A DNA stretch of 64,000 nucleotides. Source: Neodiprion pinetum. Lineage: Eukaryota; Arthropoda; Insecta; Hymenoptera; Diprionidae. The notes under the pieces are model-generated. The model did not search any database and had not been told where the DNA came from. It was given only the letters and a program-made list of their open reading frames with translations. Every line of letters starts with the position of its first letter. Positions within the stretch are counted from its first letter, which is position 1. Position numbers and translations under genes: made by a program. Shown here piece by piece: positions 39,970 through 53,498 of this stretch. The stretch is from the NCBI RefSeq assembly GCF_021155775.2, contig NC_060233.1, forward strand, positions 5,250,501 to 5,314,500, given 5' to 3'.

Positions 39970-41239
39970 GTATGCAAAAAACGAAAAATTTTCTTCGACA
40001 CCAAATGCGTAACCGAATATAATTGCAATTCATTTCTCTGCTTTCTTCTATCGTATAAAATTCCATTAACACCGGTCAGTTTTCAAGAAAAAATTAGTGC
40101 AAAATCTCTAAGTAGTTTAAATATCGCCGTAGAATTCTGTATCGAAAATATCCTCTCCAAGTTATCCCCTCAAAATTCTTGATCAATATGACAAAATTCC
40201 AATCCAAATGAAAAATCTTCATATTTCTTTCTGCTGAAACGTGATTTGAGCAACCGAATTTCCATCGATACAATAATATATTCATAGTTCGAAAATCAGT
40301 ACCGCATTACTCGAATCGGCAACCAGAGATTCGTCTCCGCAAAGCGGGTTGCGAATTGAGATGACAAGGCGCAAGAGATAAACAGGTGGACGAATTTCGT
40401 AGAATTAATTAAGAATTGAATTGACTTTACACCGCTCGCAGGTAGAAACCATGGTTAGAAAAATCTCCGCGTTCATGGAATCCTCGAGTCGATGAGAAGG
40501 AGAAGAGCGTTCCAACCTCCAACCTAACTCAATGTAACTTGAAAATCAACCCGACCGTTTGAGGTACACCGATTGTCCCTCCTTCGTAATTTACCCCCAA
40601 GGGATATAACGCGCATACGACGAATTCCACCGTGTCTCCATCGACCCGCCAGTAGCTGCTACCACGGCACGTTCCGATTAACCGGTTTTAATTGACAGTG
40701 GTTCTCATCGATCTGGCGGTTCGTTAATTTAAACGTAAAAAAGCTGGCGTGACCAGAATTACTGTAATATAATTGTTTATTGTTACGCCGCCTTCTTATC
40801 TTGCAACATTTTCTCGAGAACGTGAAATGAAAACAATTTGCGAATATCGCGCAACTTTCTTCTCAATTTTTATCTCCGTTTTCTCTGTATTGGGAAATCT
40901 GAATCGTGACGTCAAAGCCCGATTATCGGCGCCATTTTGACGCCACATAACCTATAAGTTTTCAATTTCCATTGATGCAAATCGTGATTGTTCATCGAGT
41001 ATCAAATTAGTGTAATGTCTGGTCAATTAGTGACACGTAATAGGTAATAGACTAGTTCAATTCAACGAATTACATGCGAAAAACACGATCAATTATCAGT
41101 TATCAGCTTGGATGCATTACTTTGATTCTTTTCCCACCAACGTCGCATTGCAAACTGACTATTTCAATATTATATAACGTTTAATTAACGCATATTCTTT
41201 ACATTTAGTTATTTAATTTGTCCTTTCTATGTTATTCAG
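39970..41239 (+). other. Intron 7 (1.3 kb)
   Basis: AT-rich intron between gtatgc and ttctatgttattcag. I see no repeat element or exon in it. Confidence 0.75.
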
Positions 41240-41457
41240 GAATACGACGCGGTGATGTCGAAGTGGCAGGCTGCGGGTCGAAAGCTCGCCATGGCCATGT
41301 CGGAATTAAAGGAGTGTGCGATTATTCCGCAACCGTTGGTTCCGCTCAGTCGTCTGCTGACAGATCCTACAGTAAAACGCACACCGGCTGATGCCAACGA
41401 GGTGATCGCCCTCCTCGAGGAACGCTCCCAAAACATTCGCCACGTCGAGCAAGTCAG
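41240..41457 (+). CDS. quo: Exon 8: spectrin-repeat-like helices
   Basis: The 218-nt exon has acceptor tatgttattcag and donor gtcag|gtaaaa. It enters in phase 0 and ends with two bases of an Arg codon. It encodes EYDAVMSKWQAAGRKLAMAM, SELKECAIIPQPLVPLSRLL, and a last helix with ANEVIALLEERSQNIRHVEQ. Long amphipathic helices with a Trp in the first one, separated by a proline-bearing turn, are typical of a spectrin-like three-helix bundle following a Sec14 domain. The open frame ends by running into the intron, as expected for an internal exon. Confidence 0.82.
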
Positions 41458-41727
41458 GTAAAATTTCTGAATTTCTGTACATCCGTGTCTGTAATGCGTT
41501 TGGTAAAATCGGTTTTTTTCTTTTTTCACTTTCATACGTGCGAAATGATGAATTGTTAGAAAAATCTTCTATTTTAGATCTATCGTATTATCACTGTAAT
41601 CAGTTTTATTGCATTCGGAATAGCCAAGACTTCTCATCCGGACGAGTTTCCTTGTGCTTATTGAAACAGTGATCATCCTTATCGACATTTCGACTAATAT
41701 TCGCTTTCCTCTGTAAATTATATCCAG

Positions 41728-41866
41728 GCTATCCCTGGATCGGGCTCGTCGACTGCTAACGGAAGTCAGTAATGCAGCGACGAGGCTTGAATCGTCCTGC
41801 GAATCTCGACGAGCTACGATCAGGAATTTAACCATCCTCAGAAACATCGAGGACCAGGCGCGCGAG
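41728..41866 (+). CDS. quo: Exon 9: spectrin-repeat-like helix
   Basis: The 139-nt exon has acceptor aaattatatccag and donor gcgcgag|gtgagt. Its first base completes the Arg codon from exon 8 and it leaves in phase 0. It encodes LSLDRARRLLTEVSNAATRL, then ESSCESRRATIRNLTILRNI and EDQARE, one long helical run rich in Leu, Arg and Glu in heptad-like spacing. It continues directly into exon 10 (…EDQARE / VLSWLCKKGEE), giving the 'x-x-V-x-x-WL-x-x-x-G-E' start of a spectrin repeat across the junction. Confidence 0.82.
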
Positions 41867-44800
41867 GTGAGTAATGAAGAAAAAACGCTAACACAACTTG
41901 ACGAATTCACACTACGCGTTACGTACACATTCTCTCACTACGTAGGTGAATCGATGAACATGCAGTAAAAATCATTGAAAGCGGTTCGGTAATCAAATGA
42001 AAATCCGTTGTCTTCTAGTTTATTTTCGTGTTAATTTCCCTTGATTTGTCGACAATGTTTTCATTTTTAATTATAGTAACACCCTTAATCCTAAATCAAT
42101 CTCCCGATCTATAATGGCGTCGTTCACGTGCCAGGAATGCACTTGACCTTGAAACGATAATTACGTTATCATTTCACTTCGCTGGCCTTCCTCCTTGATC
42201 CTCGCGATCTCCCCGCAAGTCCATGCAGACATGTGGAAATTATACACGAGCAAAATACATGAGCGGGGGGAGAAAAAGAGGAGAAGAAAGTTGGCGCTGA
42301 TTGTGTTTCCTTTATTCCTTTATACACGCATAGGTATTTATCTTCGAGTTAAGCTCGAGATTAAATATTGATTGATAATCGTTTAAGAAGAAAATAAGAA
42401 GGGTTGAAAAAAAAAAAAATAAAACGTTGAGACTAAATAAAATCGTACAGCCGTATTATATACTTTGTAATCCTGCATTGTATTACACTGATCGCATTAT
42501 ACGTGATATTTTTTATACATGGTATAGGACGTGTGCATCAACGATAATCACGTACCTATATAAACGCGAGCCACCGCGTACGACCATTCGCGATACTCAC
42601 GATTCAGCTTTCTCAGCGATCATCATCATCATCATCATTTTGATCACTTCTATGCACTGCACCTCGGTATTGTATATATTCTACCACACCGGGAACAAGA
42701 AGCAGTACATACTCTTTAATGTTTGACTACTGCACTTGTGACTGTCCCAAATAAAATTTGGGTTAACCCTGCGACATAGAATGTACATGTACTGTACGAA
42801 CTGTAAAGGTATGAATCAATTGTTGGTACCTGGAGCGACGATTTATTTAATATATGTATACATATATCCCCTTGTGCTATAATAGCGATAGAGCTATTAC
42901 AATAAAAATAAAAACGAATTAGCTACCTGATCGTTGAAATATTAAACGAAGCACAAATTTAAATCTGGCGCATCCTTTTTTTTTTAAGGCAAGGATTAAC
43001 TTTTTGTTTCTGTTGGATTCGAAATTTCAAACCTGTTTCATATAATGTTTAATAAAAATTATTATACAAAATTATCACACCGTTGTAGCGAGATATTTAC
43101 CTGTTATACTCGATGTACGCACCAAGTGAATGAAAAAGCTTCGATGCAGGGCCAACTTTCACTTCTCGGATTGGTTTATATTGTACCAGTTTCAGATTAG
43201 CTAGATTAGGTTGATTGGTCGGCCCTATATATGTATAATTGATGGGCGGATTCCTGTTCCATCCGAATAAGGAAGCGCCGGCATTGCCGATTGTCGCGTG
43301 CTAATAGATAATCAAAGGCTCGAGATTGGACGCAGGTGTTGTATAACTCCCGCCCATCTATAGGTATACACGCTTCCGCATAACGTGGCTAAAACAAGTA
43401 ACCGATGACGTTAATCAGGCTAATCAGCCTTCGAGATTGGCTCGCGTTAATTTGTGTGTTGTAAGTATACGGGATATGTAGTATACTACGGTAATGTAAG
43501 CGCGCTCAAACTCGCGTTCCAATTTCCTGTCTTCTTCCTAGCGAAATCGAGGAAATAAAAATAGAGCCGGAAAAGATTAACCCAAATTTCTTATTACGCG
43601 GGCTTTTGAATTTTTATATTCATTTCCAAATCCGTGTTTAATATTGTGACTTATAGATATACTCGTATACGTATAAGTTTCGATATTTTATTCACCGTTA
43701 GATGCAAAATAGAAAAATTAAAAAAAGAGAAACTTTCAGGGATAGAAGATGACGATTGTATGTGTGTGAGAAAAAAAAAATCTGGATGTTGAGGAAACAA
43801 TCGATTGCAAGTAAAACCGGTGCTAAGGAAATTTGTTAAAATTTCGAGCATGCGTAACGATTCTTGTTTAGATTGTAACTTGTTAACTTCTTTTTATACA
43901 CTCTTCGCGCATCGCCTGTGGCGAAATTCTTCCGGTATTAGCTCCCGCATGATCGTCGCGAGAGAAAGGAAGAGCCTCGGAGGACAAGAGAAAGGAGATT
44001 AGATAGCTAAACTAAATGATACAGCGGAAATACTTGCGAGTTGATATAAATAAATAAATAACGTAACGTAACATCGAAATAAGATGCAATAAAATTATGA
44101 TAACGATTTAGAGATTATACGAACGCTGAAAAAAGAAAGAAGGAAAAATGAAACGTAGTCAGGCGAGTTATGTAAAGTCATGTCGAGTCGATTTAATTAT
44201 CAACGTTGATTATGTAAATTGCAAATTTGAAAAATGAAAAAAAAAAAAATTGAATAAAATTAAAATTAGAAGAATAAAAAAACACACACACTCGTAAAGA
44301 AAAATTAGAAACTGTGTCAAGGCGCAGATGATCGTTAGCCGCGTTGTCTCGAGGCTCTCGACCCGTCAAAAACCTTTAATTTCATAAATCTCGCAGACAT
44401 TTTTTGCACATCTATTATAATAGCCGAGCAGCTTTTTCTAGTCCACTCGATAATATTTGCGTACGCCAAATAGGTACGCGCGTCTAATTTTCTCTGGTTC
44501 GCACGGCACGGATCATTCGTAACCACATTTGGATGAAAAAATTAAACCACAATCTCTCTTCCGCCGACATTGAAATCACCCGTGGCTATGCTTGCATGCG
44601 TGCGTGCAAATTAACGCAGTCTAATTGCGAATACAGCAATAGGAAAGCAAAAAAAGAAATAGTTCGCAAAAACAAAGAAGAATGGAAATCGACAAAAAAA
44701 AAAAAAACGGAGGAATAATAATCACACGAAGCACGAAATCAACGAATTGAAGGATCGAACGAATGCGAAAATTACCCCAGGAATTGGGTGATGGATACGA

Positions 44801-44992
44801 GATCAATGCTGTAAATGAAACGAAATACTGGCACATTTTTTCGCGATTTTTTTTTTTTTTTGTCGCAAAGAAAATTTGAGACTCGAATAATGTTGGTTAT
44901 AAACGATGATAAATCAACTTATACAGTCTCTTTGTATGATATATTTGAAATTGAAACTTGTCATCGTTGGAAAAAAACGTGTGTTTTGTGTG

Positions 44993-45421
44993 CACTGAGC
45001 GAAATTTTTAGTTCCGGTTACCGCTCAGTCCTTAACTATTTTCATTTTTTACCACAATCGAAAAATATAGTTTTAGGTAGAAAATGAAAATTAGTTTTCT
45101 AGCCGTTACCGGAAATTCTAGTATCCTATACTATTCTTTCTCATTACGATCGCTGTTGCTATATTTTCTTGCAACTGTTGCGAAAATTTAACGCTCGTGC
45201 AACGATAAATTGACGTTGAAGCCTTGTTTAACTAAAAAAGTAGAGTAAACCTCAGAAACTGATTCAGCGTTGCAATAACCAAAAAAAGGATCGACGATAG
45301 CGCAAAATGGTTAGGCGTACCTCGTTTTTCGTAATCCCAACAATATTCAAACAGCTTTTTTAACGATACCTGTTTTATTCAATTTTTCTAGTTACTGTAA
45401 CAAGTGAAATTTTTCTTAATG
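44993..45421 (-). mobile_element. MITE copy 3 (429 bp), intact, reverse orientation, in intron 9
   Basis: The reverse complement of the consensus: on the + strand it starts CACTGAGCGAAATTTTTAG and ends GTGAAATTTTTCTTAATG. It is flanked by TG on both sides (44991-44992 and 45422-45423). It retains the internal segment missing from copies 5 and 6. Confidence 0.87.
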
Positions 45422-46360
45422 TGCGATTTTGGAATGGGCACTGAAGTCGCTCGCTCTCTACCGCATCACGTATAATAATTATAACATGATGGATTGAGAA
45501 GGTGAACTTTGCCGTCTAATTATGATAAAACCGAGGATACACCGCATCCGTGCATCACGTTTCGAACGAAATAGTCTGCTTTCCACTAACGATTGCCTCC
45601 GACCCTCGTTCAGCGAACCTAATATTACCCGACCGCTGCGCGTATTAGAGTTTAACAATTGCATGTATTACCGAGGTATTAACTGCGTTGCGGCCGTTTT
45701 CATCGCGGCGTAGCGCACGATTCACACGTCGTTCCATTAGAGTTGAAACGCGTTGTATACCTCATACACTTCGAAACTATGATCGCGAATCGCAGTCGAG
45801 CTTTCCTTATATTCTACATCTACTGCACGCCGTTATAATTTGTTATACCACCTCCAATGCAGACCCCGGATTTGAAGCTTTGTACGCCCCTGATTGCGCT
45901 CTCTTAATATTTGCCAATTTGAGGAAATGTACGTGTAAGCTTCGCCCGGACGTTCGATTGCCGGTCATTATGTGGTTGCTCTATGCATGGATACTTATTT
46001 ATGCGTATAACCGCTTTGGGAGGAGTTACTGCATTTCTCGATGCATGCCCTGTTGAATCGATTCCCACTTCTCTACATCATAGCTATATTCGTATATTTT
46101 CTGGTTTCACAATACCGTTCTCTTCAATTTTCTTTCCTTTTTGTCACGTCAAATCGACCAGGGTCTGGCTCTCTCAAGTCTGGACCCAGAATGTGTGTCT
46201 TTTTGAGCCGTTTAGAGTAAAAAAAAATGGACCAAAATTAAATAATGGATAGATGGTTAAAAATTTTTATACATAATGTAAGATTTTTAGTAGTTTTTTC
46301 AGATTTTCGCTGAAAAAAAAAAAAAAAAAAAAAAAAAACGGTCGTTTTCAATAATTAGTG

Positions 46361-46566
46361 GAATAGCAAAGCCCGTTCTCAACACAGATTCCTATACCGA
46401 CATTTTACCGACACTTAGCCAAGACGCAACCCTTTTTCTATAATGTTTTATCATTAAAATAGCTATCTCCGAACTTCCGAACATTCTAGAAAAAGGTTTG
46501 TGTCTTGACTAAGCGTCGGTAAAACGACGGTACAGGAATCTGCGTCCCGAACCGGCTGTGCTATTC
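46361..46566. mobile_element. Fold-back element B (~206 bp), in intron 9
   Basis: Starts GAATAGCAAAGCCCG and ends CCGGCTGTGCTATTC. Arms of about 80 bp are inverted copies of each other (ACAGATTCCTATACCGACAT on the left pairs with CGGTACAGGAATCTGCGT on the right) around a ~45-bp AT-rich loop. The arm sequence is related to element A. It lies just downstream of a long A run (about 46313-46338). Confidence 0.78.
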
Positions 46567-49500
46567 TACTTATGTTTTTTAGCGTGAATAAAAAGAGCCC
46601 AGGAAAAATGAAAATACAATTTGCGTGCGTGTAAAGGAATAACGCAGCAACTGCGGATATAATTGTTGCGAAACTCGGAAATCGGTTTTAACCGATCGTC
46701 GTTGGGTTTCCTCTCGCTTTTGTATCGCCGTTTTTAGACAGCAGCAGCCCTGCGGATCGAGTCTTTACGGCGCTAAACCAGCATCGCATCTTATACCGCA
46801 AGCCAGCGAAGTTGCTGCGCTTAAGATTCAAAGAGATTCCGCGCTTTCCTCATTTGCATGCGTATGCACGCTGTACGTATCCCAACAATGGTAAATAGCT
46901 TTAGCTAGGTATACATACCTACGTAGGTATATCGGAACAAGATGCACGTTCCGTATGGACCGCGAGTCGCGGATGCTGCGAGGATTATTAAAACCCGAGA
47001 TGAATTACCATCTGTTATTTTTTCACGCCATTTTCGAAATCATCGTAAAACGGGACGAATGAACAAATCTTCGACGTGCAACCGACATTTTTTTTGTTTT
47101 TTTTTTTTTTTTCGTTCACCTCTCGCGTTGTAATAATATTCATGCGGAAACGTCGACGGGAAAAATTTATACCTTTCGTTTCGTTGAATCATTCAAATTT
47201 TCATTCTTCCTTGACGCTCATTTTTCCAGTCAATTTGACAAGTGCTTCAATCTTTTTTATCATACCACGAAAGTGAACCGTTGGACTTATTTTTTCTACT
47301 TTCTGACGTCTTCAAATTCGATCGATTCACATCTCGGAGAAATTTTCAAAGAACGTGACTTAGTCGATTCTCCAGCAGCAGTATTTGGATTTTTTTACCG
47401 ACTTGGAAAGAGAAGGAGATAGAGAGGGAGTACGCAAAGGACAAAGGCACTCGTGTAAAGCACAGAGAATCCTGCGTAGACAATAACAACGGTGAGGAAG
47501 AATTAAAAAGCACCTCGAGTTCGCCTTCGTTGACTATGCACCACCATTTCAGCATCTTGGGCTTATCAGATCAAAAGACGCCGCTGGTTTTCTTATGACT
47601 CCCTCGTGATACGAAGTGCAGCTCGAGGAACGCAAACTGTTTGACTTGTCGCACTTTACCATGTAAGTACTTATAAAAAAAAATTTATTCACGTGAAAAA
47701 ATTATTAACGAAGACACGTGTTTAAATAATTTCCTATGAAAATTAACACAACTCGAATTCCGTAAAGCTACTTATGCTTTTTAAAGTGGTTTTTAATGCG
47801 AATAATATTCTTTCAAAGTATATTATCGCTTATTCGATACACACGAAACGTGTTTTTGGAGAAAAATTTCGATAAAAAACGGATTTACGTCGATAAATTC
47901 TCATCGCAAATTCTAAGCACATTTGAATATATATGCGAGTATACCACGTATATAATTTATAGATTGAAATCATCGTCCAGGTATACAGATTGAATTGAAT
48001 TGAATGATTGCAAGAATAACTGGTTACCGTGCAAGTGTAATTTGTGTATAATTGTGATTGCGGTGTTCGGATCGGCTTGACAAACTTGTAGGTAAAAAAT
48101 ATCCCACGGGATTACGCAGTGGAGCTGCAAAGAGGGACTTAATGAAAGGCATAATATTTGATAAAATTTTTAATTTTTCCTTACCGCATCCGCGTGTATA
48201 ATACGGTTGAATTATATCGCGTATCTGATTATTATGGCTACAAATCGCGTGTGCAGTGCCGTAGAAAATTACACGGCATCTCCGCAAAAGGATTAGCGAC
48301 TCTTTGATAGATCGAATTAAAACTGTGTAGTGCAAATAAATTATCGACTACTTTGTACTTTATTTACTTTGCTTTACGAGTTGTGCGGGCTACATACTGT
48401 AATTATCAATTATTTATACATGAAGGGGAATTTCTAGAACTCGTTTCCCGTTACGCATTCATGTAATTCAATGTGCCGTCATATTAAAAAAAAAAATCTG
48501 CAACAACTTTTATCACTGACATAGTGTGTGTATTTTTTCTTTTTTTTTTTTTCTTTTCATTTTAAAATCTGAAAAATTTCATTTTATTTTACTATCCCCA
48601 TAACGATAATTCTGTCCTTCCTCTCTCGACGACGATGTGCACATACCATGGTATCAACGTATAATATAAGGCGAGAAAAGGGTGTATTAAACAAATATTT
48701 ACACCATGGTCGCGTTAGTTGTGTAATCAAGCTGCACGTTATGGCTATCTATATACCGTCTCGACTCCAGACTTCTTTGAAGGACTTTTTATTTCATTTA
48801 CCGTTCATTACAATTTCCTGGAATTTATTACAAGACACATTCATCTTATTTCTATTCTTTAACATCTCGACCGGCTTGACTTGACTAATTTTAAACAATA
48901 ATATCTAAAAGACAAGTGACTTGCAGTATGAAGTGTGTAACAATTTCGTACCATTGATAAAACGCAACACTGCTAATGAAAGGAGTTAACCTTGGTGCCG
49001 TTGTACATTTTGGTTTTTGTAATCTCTGAATTCATCGTCTTATCCTCAACGAAGATACGGCTTTGAACCTCGGCAGGTGAACGAACCCTGAAATATAATT
49101 ACGTCTCACTTCCTTTCTCTCTCTCTCTCTCTTTATTTTTTGTCATTTTCTCTCTCTCCCCCGAGAATACACTCATTACCCCTCGAATCTACGTAGCTGA
49201 TCCGTGAGTCTCGAGTGTACCGCAATCTCCAGTGTCTAATTATTAGAATCGGATCGTAATGGGATCGAATATCGATCTTGACGCGCCGCGGAGCGTATTT
49301 CCAGGTACATATATAAGCGTTGACGTGCAATCGGAGCCATGCGTGCATGTATACGTACATGCGTGCCGAACTGCACTCCACCTTCTCAAGAGCCAGCATC
49401 TTATAACGTGCATCTTGGTCCGATGCCTCTTTCGAAAGTGAAATATAACGAATCTTGTACGAGAGACTGCCTGTCCGTCAACGTCACCTCCGTCAATTGC

Positions 49501-50067
49501 CGCCCTTCCTTTACTACTCTTCTCCATCATCTTCTATAAGTTATAAAAACCAACCGCGAGGAACCGGAGGAACCGACTAACTAGTTACATACTGGCCGAT
49601 GGACTCCGAGATGCGATCAGTAATCGGCCGAGGATTGTGCAACTACGCCTCTGCCCATTATTCTTTACACTTTTCTTTTTACTCTTTTCTTTCGTCCTTT
49701 CTTTCTTATACTCTCACTTTTCTCCTTCGAATTATCGGAACGCAACGCCTGAAAACCGTGGCAAAGCCATCATGCGTGCGTAAGGGACCTCCTCGTTTAT
49801 ACAACTCCATCCATTCGCATTCTATCCTCGCGATTTTTCGACGATGCGGACGTGCGGAGAAAAACTTGACCGTTCTTACGTGAATTCCAATTTCACCGAC
49901 TGATTTATCAGGTGACATTGCACGAAAGTTATTCATATATTTTATCCAAGTTCATTTTATTTCACGTTGCAATACCTTGTACAACTCTTAAAGTGATACG
50001 TGGAATATTAAAGACTCGGGTAAATAATAAAACATACTTGTTTTTCGAATTCAACTTTGCTTTTCCA

Positions 50068-50495
50068 CACTGAGAAAAATTTCATTTGTTACAGTAACTA
50101 GAAAAATTGAGTAAAACAGGTATCGTTGAAAAAGCTGTTTGAATATTGTTGGAATTGCGAAAAACGAGGTACGCCTAATCATTTTGCGCTGTCGTCGATC
50201 CTTTTTTGGTTATCGCAACGCTGAATCAGTTTCTGAGGTTCACTCTACTTTTTTAGTTAAACAAGGCTTTAACGTCAATTTATCGTTGCACGAGCGTTAA
50301 ATTTTCCCAACATTTGCAAGAAAATATATCAACAGCGATCGTAATGAGAAAGAATAGTAACGGATTCCAGACTGTCCGGTAACGGCTAGAAAACTAATTT
50401 TCATATTCTACCTAGAACTATATTTTTCGATTGTGGTAAAAAATAAAAACAGTTAAGGACCGAGCGGTGGCCGGAACTAAAAATTTCTCTCAATG
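50068..50495 (+). mobile_element. MITE copy 4 (428 bp), intact, in intron 9
   Basis: Starts CACTGAGAAAAATTTC and ends AAATTTCTCTCAATG. It is flanked by CA on both sides (50066-50067 and 50496-50497). It is close to the consensus throughout. Confidence 0.87.
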
Positions 50496-50788
50496 CATCG
50501 ATTTTACGATACTTGCTCCGAATTCCTGTTGGTAGTCTTGATTTTTAAAAAGTTTACACACTCCAAGGTTCTCTCCTCAAGGCACTTTTTTCGCCGTGTG
50601 CACGCGCCTCGCCAGGACAGATATTACGTATGCGCCCATTAAAATTTGCCTCCTCTTTTTACTCCTTCGTAACAATTTTCTTCCTCCCTTCGTTTCTTTT
50701 TTAACCCCCATTTTGCTCCGGCTTGTCCCGGACGGAGGTATTTTCTTTACGTTACAATTTGCACCTGCACTTGATTCTCGGCTGTAAT

Positions 50789-50789
50789 A

Positions 50790-50835
<46 letters not shown>

Positions 50836-50845
50836 GCTCTCTCTT
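50789..50845. repeat. CT microsatellite, long
   Basis: About 27 CT units with a few interruptions, 300 bp downstream of MITE copy 4. Confidence 0.93.
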
Positions 50846-52889
50846 TGGACGTGGAATTTTTTCTCGCAAGTATGTATAACGCACTTACGTGCCCTTACCG
50901 CGTATAATATACCTTTATCGACACGGTCGATCTTCTCGTCCGATTACGCATTCAAAACGCGAAGCGAAACGTCCTCCGGCTCTTCGCAGCGCTTCGTCTT
51001 ACCTTATATTCTCGTATCCTCGATTAAACTTCACCCGCGAAGTTACGTGCGGAAATTTTTCAACCACCCCTACCGATTCAACGCTCGCTTTGCGCAAGCT
51101 AAAAATCATTCTTCATACAAATTTTGCAACTTTCCCATTTTTCTCAGTCTCTTATCCACGCCGTGTATCATTACCGTTATTTTTATTAATAAATATTCAT
51201 GTCCAACGTACCTTATTCATCCTTTATTCATCCTTACAATTCGTATTTCAAATTCAATTTCAGCAGCACACGTAGGTACGGCAGCCGCAAAGTAAATTAT
51301 ACCTACAACGTACAATCAGAGACGCAACAAAGTTGCAGTTATGGGATTGAATTTCCGAATCCTTTTATTTCGTACTTACTTTTTCTTCACCCTCTTCCCC
51401 TTCGTCTTTTGTCGTTCAATTTTCACCTCGACTTGCAAGTACTCTCTCATATCGTCGCACAGTACTCTCTCTGTACGCTTTGTATCTACCTGCAGCTTTG
51501 CGAATTTTTTCCCCATGAGTGACTCACCGTTGCACGTACACCTCGCTTATAGTGCAGCGTTCGCGAATTTCTTCGCTCCATCGTCACGTCGTCGTTCCCG
51601 GAAGGCCCTGGTATGCTAAAATTGCGTCCAGATACGCCTACCAACATTCACCGGAACCTCGTACGTTTTTTTTTATTTTTTTTTTATTTTTTTTATTACT
51701 AGTTCAAACAGTGTGAAGAATTCGAAAAATTTAATCGTAAATTTTGGCGAATGTTTTTCCCTTTTTGTTTTTATTTTTTCTTCATGCGGAGACACCGAGA
51801 GATTTTTACGAAACGTACGTAACAATAATGATAACAGTAATAGTAATAAACAATCGTATCGCGAAGAGTTTATAAAAGGGGAAAGAGAAAATCTTCGTCG
51901 ACTTGTTAACAACTGTGTATACGGTATACAATACGTACGATGCGCGATATAAATTCTGCGAATTGCCTTCGTTTCTTCATGATAATAACAGTAACAATCA
52001 TTTATTACAAAAAGGGCACGGTGAACGGTTTCACGTATACATTATGCATACCACTTTTTGCAGAGACGGTGAACAAAGCCCATTTCCCCATTAAAAGTAC
52101 ACCCAGGTGTTGTAAGTAAAGACGTGCGAATCGACGAATTAATTTGCTATAAAAACATCAAAAAAAAAAAGAAAAAAAAATGAGGCCAAATAATTATAAA
52201 TAAAGAAAAATAGTCAGCCCTCAATTGTTTAATAACCTCTCAGGAGCAGTCGGTACAAGATTGTTAAAGATCACGGAAAGTCCCGTGGCATGTTTGAGGC
52301 CCGGATCGGTCCGTCGTAAAGAATTTCTCGAAAGTGATTAACCCCTCGAACTGGCCGATCAATCGTCGACGTAACAATAACGAAGCTCGTTAAGCAGCTA
52401 GCTCGTGTCGGATCAAACGACCCGAAGATACGTACAATCCGATACAGCCGGTCGTGCCTTTGAGTGCCATAACTCGGTTTTAATCGACAACTAATTCAGC
52501 CAGGCCGAAGCCTCTGATCGGTATTGAAAAGCGAGTTCCCTCAGCGTCGCGATCAAAAGCAAGAGGGCGTGGGTGCCACGATGCATAAAACGTTATAAGA
52601 CCGCGTGCCGTCGATGCACGCATATTTTTTACGTCTCCCGAGCAGCGCGACGACGACGAAGACAATTTACATTTTGATTTACGAGGGCCGCCGGACCTCG
52701 GCAATTGAACGATACGGGAAATAGGGATGGAATCACCTGCTCCGACGGCTTGCTTATGCCGTAGTTTACGCGGCGGATGAACAGGTATAATGCGCTCGGT
52801 TATTCTTGAGAGTATACGTATGAGGTTGAGGAATGGGTTCGATCCTGTCACTTACTCTCATCTTGAGAGGAAACTCGAGTCTGGAATAA

Positions 52890-53405
52890 TTTATTATTGA
52901 GAAAGACTTGTTAAGGACTATGGAGCGGACTTGTAGGCGTGCAACATTCTTTAAGGACGAACGGGCTTTGACCATCGACTTATAACGTCGGAGACAAAAG
53001 TTGAGAAATGAGATGAAACCGGTCCTTCCTTAACTCATCCTTACTTCAAACAGGACCAAGAAGTACTCGTATAAGATTCTTTAAGGATCAAAATTCGAGG
53101 TGAGAAAAGAAACCGGGGTTTCCTTAATTCATCCTCAGGCAAAAAAGAACTGAGGACGTACAGGCGTATCGGATTGTTTAAGGACGAATAGGCGTCTTAT
53201 ACCATCGGTATTAAAAGTTGGCAAAAAAAAGCAGAAAATGATTTTTCCTTAATTTATCCTTATTAAAAAAATGATCAAAGAGTAGACGTACACAGGCGTT
53301 CAGGATTCTTTAATAACGAATGGGTCCCTTGTACCATCGGTACCTATGAAAGGTTAAGAAAAGAGAAGAAACCGGTATTTCCTTAATTCGTCCTTGGTCA
53401 AAAAA
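52890..53405. repeat. Degenerate tandem array, four units of about 97-132 bp
   Basis: A block with the landmarks 'ATTCTTTAAGGACGA', 'ACCATCG', 'GAAACCGG' and 'TTCCTTAATTCATCCT' recurs four times. The first landmark falls at about 52945, 53076, 53173 and 53305, giving spacings of 131, 97 and 132 bp. Units are diverged and the second is shorter. No open frame runs through the array. Confidence 0.75.
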
Positions 53406-53442
53406 AAAAAAATTAAAAATAAATAAACAAATAAATAGCCAC

Positions 53443-53444
<2 letters not shown>

Positions 53445-53496
<52 letters not shown>
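53445..53496. repeat. AT microsatellite, long
   Basis: About 26 AT units directly after the degenerate tandem array. Confidence 0.94.

Positions 53497-53498
<2 letters not shown>

Noticed and set aside
45688..46056. 122-codon + strand open frame inside intron 9
   Set aside because: No motif, no evident promoter or splice context, and ordinary intron composition.
50723..51295. 190-codon open frame with a long Ser-Leu run
   Set aside because: The run is a CT microsatellite read in frame. The rest is AT-rich intron without motifs.
52480..52851. 123-codon minus-strand open frame in intron 9
   Set aside because: No recognised domain and no splice partners. It abuts the degenerate tandem array.
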